From: Thermoplasmata archaeon
GTDB taxonomy: Archaea > Thermoplasmatota > Thermoplasmata > Lutacidiplasmatales > UBA184
Direction of reading: 5' to 3'
DNA: 6,405 nt
Assembly (NCBI GenBank): GCA_021798415.1
Contig: JAJZGO010000085.1
Location: forward strand, 1 to 6,405
The translations under genes and the position numbers were made by a program. This document shows, piece by piece, positions 1 to 6,002 of this stretch. Within the stretch, counting starts at the first letter, position 1. Each line of letters starts with the position of its first letter. The notes under the pieces were generated by a model. It did no database searches. It saw only the letters and a program-made list of their open reading frames with translations, and was not told the origin of the DNA.

Positions 1-513
1 CGGCCGCCGGCCCTCGTCTGCGCGGACGGCGCGACGGCGACGTGCCTCGGCGCGGGCCTGGTGCCGACGGTCGTGGTCACGGACCTCGACGGGCCGGTTC
101 CGAGCGAGGTGACCGCGAACCGCCGGGGCAGCTTCGTGGTCGTCCACGCCCACGGGGACAATCGGCCCGCGCTCCTCGAGTGGGTCCCCGAGCTCCCGGG
201 AGAGCTCGCCGGGTCGTGGGCCGGCCCTCCCCGGGAGTCGCTCCTGAACGTCGGGGGGTTCACGGACGGCGACCGCGCCGTCTGCCTCGCCGAGCATCTC
301 GGCGCCGAGTCGGTCCTTCTCTGGGGGTTCGACTTCGACGCCGTCGCCGACGAGGACCCCGGTCGCAGGGCGCGCAAGCTCGCGAAGCTCGCCTGGGCAC
401 GCCGTGTCCTCGACACGCTCGCCGCGGCGAGCCGTGTCCCGATCGTAGGATGGAACCGGGACGGGACGTTCACGCCCTACCCGCTCGGCAAGAGCGGCGC
501 GTCGACCAGGTAG
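1..513 (+). CDS. mptE: 6-hydroxymethyl-7,8-dihydropterin diphosphokinase MptE, 3' part (5' end outside window)
   Basis: The frame is open from base 1 to a TAG at 511-513 and gives 170 residues, so the N-terminus is missing. Archaeal MptE (DUF115/MptE-like family) transfers pyrophosphate from ATP to 6-hydroxymethyl-7,8-dihydropterin in the cytoplasm, a step toward tetrahydromethanopterin or folate-type cofactors. Visible family motifs, numbered in the fragment, are ADGA (8-11), the PTVVVTDLDG strand-loop (22-31), VVHAHGDN (47-54), GGFTDGDRAV (85-94) and LLWGFDF (106-112). A basic helix with RARKLAKLAWARR follows. The usual Thr-Thr-Gln stretch before the GGFTDGDR motif is replaced by a Gly-Ser-Trp-rich segment. 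The GTG at 61 lies inside the VPTVVV strand and is not a plausible start. The gene converges on the membrane-protein gene, and the two 3' ends overlap by 37 bases. Family assignment is strong; the exact cofactor pathway is inferred. Confidence 0.9.
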   Translation, partial: RPPALVCADGATATCLGAGLVPTVVVTDLDGPVPSEVTANRRGSFVVVHAHGDNRPALLEWVPELPGELAGSWAGPPRESLLNVGGFTDGDRAVCLAEHLGAESVLLWGFDFDAVADEDPGRRARKLAKLAWARRVLDTLAAASRVPIVGWNRDGTFTPYPLGKSGASTR

Positions 514-2318
514 ACCGCGCACTCGCCGTTCTCGTAGAGGAGGACGAACGGGAGGCCCGCGAACCAGGCCTTCGCCGCCGCGCTGAGGGGGAGCGCGAGC
601 GCGGACGGGGAGAGCGCGACCCCGGAGTACATGACGGAGTCGACCGCGACGAGGTCGATCGCGTGCCGGTGGCTCGGGTTCGGCGCCTGGGCGAGCGTGA
701 GCTCGGCGGCGGCGGCCGGCCAGTCGGAGGCGTTCCCGTTGAACAGGTAGGGAGTCGTCCACCAGGTCGCGGGGTTGCCGTCGAAGCCGAAGATCATCGA
801 ACTCAACCGGTGGTCCGAAGCGACCGCCCAGGTCGGGGGGGCGGCGACCCCGACCCACAGCCACAGCGCCGCGTCGCCCGTCGTGAGGCCCTCCTGGAAG
901 CCTCCCAGGTCGCTCGGGGGCGGGTAGGCGATCGCCGCGTTCGCCGCGACGACCACGAGCACGCCGACGGCCGCCGCGAAGAACGCTCGGCGACCGAAGC
1001 GATCCCCGGCCCGCGCGACCAGCCGGGCGGCCCCGATCGCGAACAGAAGACCGACCGGGATCATCAGGTACTCGACGTGCCGCGCGGGACTCAGCGTGCT
1101 GCCGAGAGCGCCGAGGGTCGGGTTGACGGGACCGGCCGCCGAGAGCGCGAGCGCCACGGCCGCGCTGAGCGCCAGCACTCCGGCCCAGGCGAGAGCGAAC
1201 GGACCCAGGCGAGCGACGGACGGGGCCCGTCGGCTCCCCGCGCAGAAAACGCCCAGCGCGAGCACGGGAGCGAACCAGAGGAACGCGGCGGGGTTCACGA
1301 TCGTCTGCGTCGTTCCCGGGAGCGGGACGACGAGGACGAGAGCGAGCGCGCCGAAGACGCCCACGCCGAGCGCCACCATGTCGCGCACGAGGCTCGAGTC
1401 CGTCGGGAGACGTACCCACGCCCGCCGCGCGACGAACGCGCGTCGCCGCCATGCGAGGAGCGCTCCGCAGGCGAGGAGGACGACGACCGCGGCGGCTTCG
1501 AACGCCGCGAAGCCGACGTAGGAGGCGTGGCCGAGGCCCGGCAGAAGGACATATCGGACGAACGCGATCGTGCCGTAGAACCAGTAGAGGAACGTCGCGG
1601 TCGCGAACCCGCCGACGAATACGAGCTCGCGCAGCGGGAACCGCCGGCTCCACAGCCCCGGACGCCAGAGCTCGAGGAGGACCAGGGCTCCGACGGCGCT
1701 CGCCGCGAAGAAGTACGAGGAGAGGTGGTGCGTGACGATCAGCGCGCCCCCCGTGAGCGAGAGGGGCACGAACCAGCGCCGGTCGTGGCGGCTCTCGACG
1801 AACATCCAGAGCGCCGCGACGCACAGGAAGTCGCCGAGGGCGAGCGGAGCGGGGTGGGCGATCGAGAAGAGCCGCGGCATGACCACGGACGAGAGCGCCG
1901 CGCCGAGGAGGGCGATGGTGTCGTTCGGGTACAGCCGCCGGAAGAGGAGGAAGAGCGGAAGGACCGACAGCACGGCGATGACGGGGACGATCACCGTGAG
2001 GGCGCTGAACGCGTCGATCCCGAGCGCACCGGACCCCGCCCCCGCGAGGAGGAAGATGCCGGGGAAATCGGGGTAGGCGCTCCCCCAGCCGGCGTAGGTG
2101 AGCCCGTGCGGGAGGGTGCCGGTCGATAGGAGAGTGCTCGTCAGCCGGTAGTACTCGCCGGTGTCCGACCCGAACAGCACGAACGACAGGAACGGCTCGA
2201 GCGCGAGGAAGACGAGCAGGAGGACCGTCCCGCCGAGGAACAGGACCGTCTCGGGCCGCAGCGGAGGCGGGGTGTCGCTCTCGCTCTCCCGCGTCCCCGG
2301 CGCCGGTTCCGGGACCAT
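477..2318 (-). CDS. Polytopic membrane protein, candidate GT-C-type glycosyltransferase
   Basis: The protein has 613 residues. A Pro/Glu/Ser-rich cytoplasmic head (1-22) is followed by about ten or more hydrophobic segments, among them 24-50, 104-127, 134-150, 158-174, 185-215, 231-260, 270-290, 312-333, 342-360, 372-395, 415-436 and 445-466. A C-terminal, mostly non-membrane region (about 467-613) with many Trp and Tyr comes last. After the first helix is an acidic loop, SDTGEYYR (51-58), placed where GT-C enzymes (PMT, ArnT, AglB types) carry catalytic or metal-binding acids. Loop motifs THH (196-198) and PARHVEYL (411-418) resemble conserved loops of archaeal membrane glycosyltransferases. 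The architecture suggests transfer of a sugar from a lipid carrier outside the membrane, but I recognise no exact family and this is inference. It could be another polytopic protein of unknown role. The start is an ATG at 2316-2318 with a TATA-like box 28 bases upstream. It stands alone, divergent from the basic-tail gene. Confidence 0.7.
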   Translation of the reverse strand: MVPEPAPGTRESESDTPPPLRPETVLFLGGTVLLLVFLALEPFLSFVLFGSDTGEYYRLTSTLLSTGTLPHGLTYAGWGSAYPDFPGIFLLAGAGSGALGIDAFSALTVIVPVIAVLSVLPLFLLFRRLYPNDTIALLGAALSSVVMPRLFSIAHPAPLALGDFLCVAALWMFVESRHDRRWFVPLSLTGGALIVTHHLSSYFFAASAVGALVLLELWRPGLWSRRFPLRELVFVGGFATATFLYWFYGTIAFVRYVLLPGLGHASYVGFAAFEAAAVVVLLACGALLAWRRRAFVARRAWVRLPTDSSLVRDMVALGVGVFGALALVLVVPLPGTTQTIVNPAAFLWFAPVLALGVFCAGSRRAPSVARLGPFALAWAGVLALSAAVALALSAAGPVNPTLGALGSTLSPARHVEYLMIPVGLLFAIGAARLVARAGDRFGRRAFFAAAVGVLVVVAANAAIAYPPPSDLGGFQEGLTTGDAALWLWVGVAAPPTWAVASDHRLSSMIFGFDGNPATWWTTPYLFNGNASDWPAAAAELTLAQAPNPSHRHAIDLVAVDSVMYSGVALSPSALALPLSAAAKAWFAGLPFVLLYENGECAVYLVDAPLLPSG

Positions 2319-2342
2319 CGGGGACGCGAAGGCCGGTTCCCG

Positions 2343-2350
2343 CCTTTAGC
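2343..2350 (-). promoter_or_regulatory. TATA-like box for the polytopic membrane protein
   Basis: On the minus strand GCTAAAGG is the most AT-rich stretch upstream of the ATG at 2318, and its centre lies about 28 bases from that codon. This fits a leaderless archaeal transcript. It is a weak match to a TATA box. It sits in a small inverted repeat, CCGC at 2340-2343 and GCGG at 2349-2352, which may be chance. Confidence 0.4.
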
Positions 2351-2404
2351 GGTGCGCTCGACGGGGCCGGCGCCCGCGGAGCGCCTGCGAGGGTGACCAT
2401 ACGC

Positions 2405-2411
2405 ATAAATA
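2405..2411 (+). promoter_or_regulatory. TATA box for the basic-tail protein gene
   Basis: ATAAATA in an otherwise very GC-rich stretch is the best TATA match in the left half of the window. Transcription would be expected to start about 26 bases downstream, near 2434. That places the GTG at 2422 upstream of the transcript start and supports the ATG at 2449 as the real start codon, with a leader of about 15 bases. Confidence 0.7.
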
Positions 2412-2434
2412 GGGGGGCCTTGTGCGCCCGACGC

Positions 2435-2438
2435 GAGG
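2435..2438 (+). promoter_or_regulatory. Possible ribosome binding site for the basic-tail gene
   Basis: GAGG lies ten bases before the ATG at 2449 and just inside the predicted transcript. It is a partial Shine-Dalgarno match that supports this start over the GTG at 2422. The spacing is a little long and the motif is short, so this is weak by itself. Confidence 0.35.
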
Positions 2439-2448
2439 CCGCAGTAGC

Positions 2449-2820
2449 ATGCCGTCGGCGCGCCGTCAGACCCCGAGATCCCGACCCGCCGCGAAGCCAC
2501 GCCCCGCTTCCCCGGCGCGCGGAGGCAAGGCCGCCACGAAGCCCGCCGCCAAGCGGCCGACTTCGCCGCCGAAGAAGCCGACCGCCAAGGGGTCCACGAA
2601 CCAGGGCCGGACGAAGGTCGAGAGCCGACCGACCCCCGAGCTCGCCCTCTCCCTCCCCGGGGGACGCCGGCACGTCCTCTCCCTATCGTTCGTGCGGGAC
2701 GGCGACGACTTCCTCGCCCGGCTCGAGAGCGACGGCGGCCAGATCACGGAACTCAAGAACCGCTCGCTCGACCAGCTCCTCACGCTGGTCGCCGGGGAAC
2801 TCGAGGACCTCCTCGAGTGA
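2449..2820 (+). CDS. Small protein with histone-H1-like basic tail and short C-terminal domain
   Basis: From the ATG at 2449 the product has 123 residues. Residues 1-60 are almost entirely Lys, Arg, Ala, Pro, Ser, Thr and Gly: 17 are Lys or Arg and only one (Glu58) is acidic. Repeated units include PAAKP, KPAAK and KPTAK, with an SPPKKP stretch like the SPKK motifs of histone H1 tails. Residues 63-123 form a compact, acidic domain that reads as three beta strands (LALSLPGG, HVLSLSFVRDG, FLARLES) and a C-terminal helix (SLDQLLTLVAGELEDLLE). I recognise no family. A basic tail suggests binding to nucleic acid or another polyanion, so a chromatin-associated or RNA-associated role is possible but inferred. 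The frame also permits a GTG start at 2422, disfavoured because it lies only 14 bases from the TATA box. It ends 20 bases from the convergent two-helix gene. Confidence 0.75.
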   Translation: MPSARRQTPRSRPAAKPRPASPARGGKAATKPAAKRPTSPPKKPTAKGSTNQGRTKVESRPTPELALSLPGGRRHVLSLSFVRDGDDFLARLESDGGQITELKNRSLDQLLTLVAGELEDLLE

Positions 2821-2840
2821 AACGGGCCTTCCCGCCGGAC

Positions 2841-3386
2841 CTACCGCTCTCGCGGTTCCCCAAGGAGCCCGGCGGTGACGAGGTAGTGACTGCGCCGGCC
2901 AGCGAGGGCGAGCTCGACCGACTCGACGGGCTCGCTCGCGAGGAGACCGGCCGGGTACCTTCGCACCACCCGCACGTGGACCGAGCCGCGCGGCGACCAC
3001 TCCCGGCGGCGCCCCCACCGATCGACGACGACGATCGACCCCGGTCGAAGTTCGACCGATCGCGGAGCGGGGCCGAGCGAGAGGAGCGCGCCCACGACCC
3101 CGAGGAGGAGCGCGACGACGCCGAACACGGTGAGGTCGCTCGTCACCCCCGGGGTCAATAGGTCCGGTCGGCTCGTGTCGTAGAGGAGCGTGCCGAGGTA
3201 GAGCGCCGCGACCGCCCCAAGGTAGACCAGCGAGATCCGGACCGCGCGCTGCGTGCCGGCCCGGTTCGTGCGCACGTCGGCCGGCCCGCTCGTCGGCGGG
3301 GCCGCTCGGACGACCGCGGGCCGGACCGCCCGGGCGGTGCCCGGCGAGAAGGTCCGAGGAATGCGGACGGCGCGGGGGTTCGTCAC
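2841..3386 (-). CDS. Two-helix membrane protein with beta-rich C-terminal domain
   Basis: The protein has 181 residues and starts with GTG at 3384-3386. The N-terminal 48 residues are rich in Arg, Ala and Pro and probably disordered. Two hydrophobic helices follow: ISLVYLGAVAALYLGTLLY (51-69) and about 85-105. The C-terminal part (108-181) alternates short beta strands with turns (VELRPGSIVVVDRWGRRREW, then VHVRVVRRYPAGLLAS and VELALAGRRSHYLV). Two helices followed by such a domain resemble small membrane proteins with a bacterial-type PH domain, but I cannot confirm the family and assign no function. No in-frame start exists between the GTG and the TATA box at 3421-3426. A GTG at codon 38 would start just before the first helix but has no promoter at the right distance. 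It is divergent from yjbQ and convergent with the basic-tail gene. Confidence 0.65.
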   Translation of the reverse strand: MTNPRAVRIPRTFSPGTARAVRPAVVRAAPPTSGPADVRTNRAGTQRAVRISLVYLGAVAALYLGTLLYDTSRPDLLTPGVTSDLTVFGVVALLLGVVGALLSLGPAPRSVELRPGSIVVVDRWGRRREWSPRGSVHVRVVRRYPAGLLASEPVESVELALAGRRSHYLVTAGLLGEPRER

Positions 3387-3395
3387 GGGAGCTCT

Positions 3396-3411
3396 CGACC
3401 GGAAACGGTCG
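3396..3411. repeat. Perfect inverted repeat between the TATA box and the GTG start
   Basis: CGACCG and CGGTCG are exact inverse complements separated by GAAA. The repeat covers the expected transcription start of the minus-strand two-helix gene and lies ten bases upstream of the TATA box as read toward yjbQ. It could be an operator, or a hairpin at the 5' end of the minus transcript. A six-base stem in GC-rich DNA can also arise by chance. Confidence 0.4.
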
Positions 3412-3420
3412 GGCCTCGGG

Positions 3421-3426
3421 TTTAAA
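3421..3426. promoter_or_regulatory. Self-complementary TATA box, shared divergent promoter
   Basis: TTTAAA is its own reverse complement, so one element can face both genes. Toward + its centre is 28 bases from the ATG of yjbQ, as expected for a leaderless transcript. Toward - it is 37 bases from the GTG at 3386, giving a leader of about ten bases. No other AT-rich box exists in the 65-base intergenic stretch. Confidence 0.7.
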
Positions 3427-3451
3427 GCCAGCGGCGGAGCCTCCGGCTCGC

Positions 3452-3865
3452 ATGCCGAGCCGGACCGAGTACCTGGTGCTCGAAACGAAACGCGAGCGGG
3501 AGTTCGTCAACCTGACCGAGCGGGTCCGCGAGGTCGTTCGGCGGAGCGGCGTGAAGGAGGGCCTCGCGCTCGTCTCCTCGATGCACATCACGGCGGCCGT
3601 CTTCGTCAACGACAACGAGTCCGGGCTCCTCCGCGACATCGCCGCCTGGACCGACCGGCTCGCACCGCCCGGCGACTACGAGCACCACCGCACGGGAGAG
3701 TCGAACGGCGACGCGCACTTGAAGAACCTGCTCCTGGGGCACCAGGTCGTGCTCCCGGTGACGAGCGGCGCCCTCGACCTCGGCCCCTGGGAACAGGTGT
3801 TCTACGCGGAGTTCGACGGCCAGCGCCCGAAGCGCGTCCTCGTGAAGGTCGTCGGCGACGCCTAG
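3452..3865 (+). CDS. YjbQ/UPF0047 family protein (secondary thiamine-phosphate synthase type)
   Basis: The 137-residue product has the full length of the YjbQ family (PF01894). Conserved blocks appear in order: MHITAAVFVNDNESGLLRDI (44-63) with His45, Asn53 and Asp62; DYEHHRTGESNGDAHLKN (75-92) with His78, Asn85 and His89; LPVTSGALDLGPWEQV (101-116); and YAEFDGQRPKRVLVKV (118-133). The His and Asp residues line the pocket seen in family structures. E. coli YjbQ shows weak thiamine-phosphate synthase activity, which is the origin of the name; the true role of the family remains uncertain, and nothing nearby belongs to thiamine synthesis. The ATG lies 28 bases from the TATA box and has no Shine-Dalgarno site, consistent with leaderless translation. 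It converges on the dehydrogenase gene with a 41-base gap and no visible terminator. Confidence 0.92.
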   Translation: MPSRTEYLVLETKREREFVNLTERVREVVRRSGVKEGLALVSSMHITAAVFVNDNESGLLRDIAAWTDRLAPPGDYEHHRTGESNGDAHLKNLLLGHQVVLPVTSGALDLGPWEQVFYAEFDGQRPKRVLVKVVGDA

Positions 3866-3906
3866 GCGCAGCGCCCTCGGGACCCGACCGGAACGCCGCG
3901 CGCCGA

Positions 3907-5019
3907 CTACCCGCCCGCTTCGAGGTGCTCGTCGTGCGCGCCGGCCGTCCCGCGCGGGCGCGGGAGCGGTGTCGAGAGGTCGACGCGCGGCACCTTCCGG
4001 GCGATCTCCGCCGCCATCGCGGAGCAGGAGGACGGGGGGACCGGGTGGGACGTGTAGCCGGGGAGGGCGAGGTCGTAGGTGACGACCTTCTTCTCGGCGA
4101 TCGTCTCCCAGACGGCCCGGAACACCCGGTCGGCCGCCTCCGTTTCGCCGATGTGGCGAAGGAGGAGCTCGACGCACAGGATCTCCGCGACCGGGTCCGC
4201 CTTGTCCTGCCCCGCATACTTCGGCGCGGACCCGTGGACCGGCTCGAAGACCGCGAGGTCGTCCCCGTAGAGAGCCCCGGGGGCGACGCCGAGCCCGCCC
4301 GCGAGGCCGGCGCATAGGTCGGAGAGGATGTCCCCGAAGAGGTTCGTCGTGACGATGACGTTGTACTCCTCGGGCTTCTTCGCGAGCTGCATGCACATGT
4401 TGTCGATGAGCCGCTCGTCGGCCCGGACGTCCGGGTAGCGGGCGGCCATCTCCTGGAACGCCGTCTGGAAGAGCGCGCCGGTCGTCTTCATGATGTTCGC
4501 CTTGTGGACGGCGGTGACGTGGAGGCGGTGCTCGCGGCGCGCGAGCTCGAACGCGAAACGGACGATCCGGTCGGACGCCTTCCGCGTGATGACGTTCACG
4601 GTCTCCGCCGCGGTGTGGTCGCGGTCGACCCAGTGCTCGACGCCCGAGTAGAGCCCCTCGGTCGCCTCGCGCACCACGACGAGGTCGGTCTCGGGGAACC
4701 GCGTCCCCTCGCCCGCGATCGCGCGGGCCGGGCGGACGGACGCGTAGAGGTCGAGCTGCTGGCGGAGCGCGACGTTGACGGAGCGGAACCCGCTGCCGAT
4801 CGGGGTCGTGATCGGTCCCTTGAGCGCGAGCCGGTTGCGGCGGATCGAACCGAGGACATCGTCCGGGAGGGGCGTTCCCCGGCTCGCGATGGCTTTCTCG
4901 CCGGCGTCGACTATGTCCCACGCAAGGTCGACCCCGGTCGCGTCGGCCACGTGCCGTGCCGCGTCCGTGACCTCCGGTCCGATCCCGTCCCCCGGGATCA
5001 ACGTCACCCGATACGTCAT
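3907..5019 (-). CDS. icd: Isocitrate dehydrogenase (isocitrate/isopropylmalate dehydrogenase family)
   Basis: The 370-residue product belongs to the beta-decarboxylating dehydrogenases, which oxidise isocitrate to 2-oxoglutarate in the cytoplasmic citric acid cycle. In order it shows LIPGDGIGPEV (7-17), the substrate loop RSVNVALRQQLDLYASVRP (79-97) with Ser80, Asn82, Arg86 and Arg96, Arg117, Tyr124 in EGLYSGVEH, Lys173 in HKANIMK, DNMCMQL (206-212), metal-binding Asp230 and Asp234, and FEPVHGSAPKYAGQDKADP (258-276). The Ser-x-Asn loop and the FEPVHGSAPKYAGQDK block favour isocitrate over isopropylmalate. Lys267 and Tyr268, with Tyr315, occupy positions equal to E. coli Lys344, Tyr345 and Tyr391, typical of NADP+ enzymes; the Arg395 equivalent is Leu. 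A Pro/Arg/His tail of about 25 residues extends the usual C-terminus. Homoisocitrate or isopropylmalate dehydrogenase are the alternatives. The ATG has a TATA box about 29 bases upstream and lies 28 bases beyond the mscS stop. Confidence 0.9.
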   Translation of the reverse strand: MTYRVTLIPGDGIGPEVTDAARHVADATGVDLAWDIVDAGEKAIASRGTPLPDDVLGSIRRNRLALKGPITTPIGSGFRSVNVALRQQLDLYASVRPARAIAGEGTRFPETDLVVVREATEGLYSGVEHWVDRDHTAAETVNVITRKASDRIVRFAFELARREHRLHVTAVHKANIMKTTGALFQTAFQEMAARYPDVRADERLIDNMCMQLAKKPEEYNVIVTTNLFGDILSDLCAGLAGGLGVAPGALYGDDLAVFEPVHGSAPKYAGQDKADPVAEILCVELLLRHIGETEAADRVFRAVWETIAEKKVVTYDLALPGYTSHPVPPSSCSAMAAEIARKVPRVDLSTPLPRPRGTAGAHDEHLEAGG

Positions 5020-5044
5020 CGCGGTCCCGGCGGAGCTTCGCCCG

Positions 5045-5051
5045 AATTTAA
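5045..5051 (-). promoter_or_regulatory. TATA box for icd, overlapping the mscS stop codon
   Basis: On the minus strand TTAAATT is the only AT-rich stretch near the ATG at 5019 and its centre lies 29 bases upstream, the spacing of a leaderless promoter. The TAA stop of the upstream channel gene (5048-5050) lies inside it. Thus icd can be transcribed alone, though read-through from mscS is also possible. Confidence 0.6.
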
Positions 5052-5926
5052 GCAGTCGGCCGTCCCCGAGGGTCCGAGCCGGTTTTCGGAGGCGGCGCCG
5101 CGAGCCCGGCGAGCACCGACCGAAGGATCGCGTCCCGCACGACGTTCTCTTCGGCGACGGTCGTCCAGAGGACGACGACCCCGTCCCACGTGGTCGGGCC
5201 GATGTCGGCCACCTCGATCCGCGGCAAAGGATGGCCGGCCGGGCTCGACACCCGGGCGGGGTCGAGCGCGGCGACCACCGTCTCGACCGACGCGACCGGA
5301 AGGGCGGACGGGAAGGTCATCCGCACCCGCTGGGACCGGGGCGTTCCCGCGGAGGTGTGGACGACCAAGGCCCCGATCACGACACTGTTCGGGATCTTGG
5401 CCGAGCTCCCGGAGTCGAGGCGAAGGCGGGTGTAGATGAGGCCCACGTCCTCGACGGTACCCGAGTAGCTCGGGTACAGCATCTCGTGCGGGTAGCTCGG
5501 CCAGATCGCGCCGTAGCTCGACGAAACGAGGCTGATCCGGTCCCCGGGGCGGAACGGGTCCGATACCACGAGCAGAAGGCCCGCGAAGACGTTCGCGAGG
5601 ACTGTCTGGGCGGCGAGACCGAGGACGATTCCCGCGAGCGCGCTCCCGAGGAAGATCGACTCGAGCGAGACCCCGGCGAGCTTGAAGAGGGCGAGGACCG
5701 CGCCGACCATGATGAGCAGGTTGAGGAAGAGCCGGACCGCGTGCCCGCGCGTCACCCCGCTGTGGCGGGCGAGCAACGCGTTCGTCGCCGCCGTCACCGC
5801 CCGCGCGACCAGGTACGTCACGAGGACGATCGCCCCGGCCCCGAGGACGAGGAGCCCGATCGACCCGGCCGCGGGGTGGAACTCGAGGCCGATCGCGTAG
5901 AAGAGGGCGAACAGCCCGACCGCCAC
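5048..5926 (-). CDS. MscS-family mechanosensitive ion channel, probable N-terminal frameshift
   Basis: From the GTG at 5924-5926 the product has 292 residues and would act as a tension-gated osmotic safety valve. Hydrophobic helices lie at about 2-14, 22-43 and 65-86. The pore helix and its continuation, SALAGIVLGLAAQTVLANVF (95-114), lead into GLLLVVSDPFRPGDRI (116-131), the family's best-conserved block. The beta domain follows with GTVEDVGLIYTRLR (156-169) and KIPNS (177-181), then an alpha/beta tail. About 22 extra residues (133-154, rich in Ser, Tyr and Pro) separate GDRI from GTVE. The GTG cuts into a hydrophobic helix that continues upstream in frame (LSVLVLNLLVALA), so it is probably not the true start. 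An ATG at 5993 lies in another frame, and a run of nine C (5975-5983) separates the two. With eight C the ATG would join the helix exactly and give about 314 residues. The nearby AT-rich island at 6047-6084 probably holds the promoter. Confidence 0.88.
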   Translation of the reverse strand: MAVGLFALFYAIGLEFHPAAGSIGLLVLGAGAIVLVTYLVARAVTAATNALLARHSGVTRGHAVRLFLNLLIMVGAVLALFKLAGVSLESIFLGSALAGIVLGLAAQTVLANVFAGLLLVVSDPFRPGDRISLVSSSYGAIWPSYPHEMLYPSYSGTVEDVGLIYTRLRLDSGSSAKIPNSVVIGALVVHTSAGTPRSQRVRMTFPSALPVASVETVVAALDPARVSSPAGHPLPRIEVADIGPTTWDGVVVLWTTVAEENVVRDAILRSVLAGLAAPPPKTGSDPRGRPTA

Positions 5927-5974
5927 GGCGAGCGCGACCAGAAGGTTCAGGACGAGGACGGAGAGCGGACGGCC

Positions 5975-5983
5975 GGGGGGGGG
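5975..5983. repeat. Nine-base G/C homopolymer
   Basis: Nine G on the + strand (nine C in the mscS sense) lie just after the ATG at 5993. This is the longest homopolymer I see in the window, and it separates the ATG frame from the frame of the channel's first helix. Loss of one base would restore a continuous gene. Confidence 0.85.
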
Positions 5984-6002
5984 ACTGCGCCATCGCCCCG
6001 GG

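Noticed and set aside
42..2129. A 695-residue open frame on +, rich in Arg, Glu and Asp
   Set aside because: It is antisense to the polytopic membrane protein, overlaps mptE in another frame, and is a low-complexity product of GC-rich codons with no domain pattern.
2301..2340. GCCGGTTCC occurring twice, 30 bases apart
   Set aside because: One copy lies in coding sequence, the unit is short and GC-rich, and no third copy was seen nearby. Chance is sufficient.
2422..2448. GTG start for the basic-tail protein nine codons upstream of the ATG
   Set aside because: It lies only 14 bases from the TATA box and so probably upstream of the transcript start. The ATG at 2449 has a GAGG before it and better spacing.
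3866..3906. Possible terminator between yjbQ and icd
   Set aside because: The gap has no T-tract on either strand and no stem longer than a few bases, so nothing supports a terminator.
3422..4921. A 499-residue open frame on - across yjbQ and icd
   Set aside because: It is a frame-shifted reading of icd and antisense to yjbQ. The product is Arg/Pro-rich with no motifs, whereas icd and yjbQ show full family signatures.
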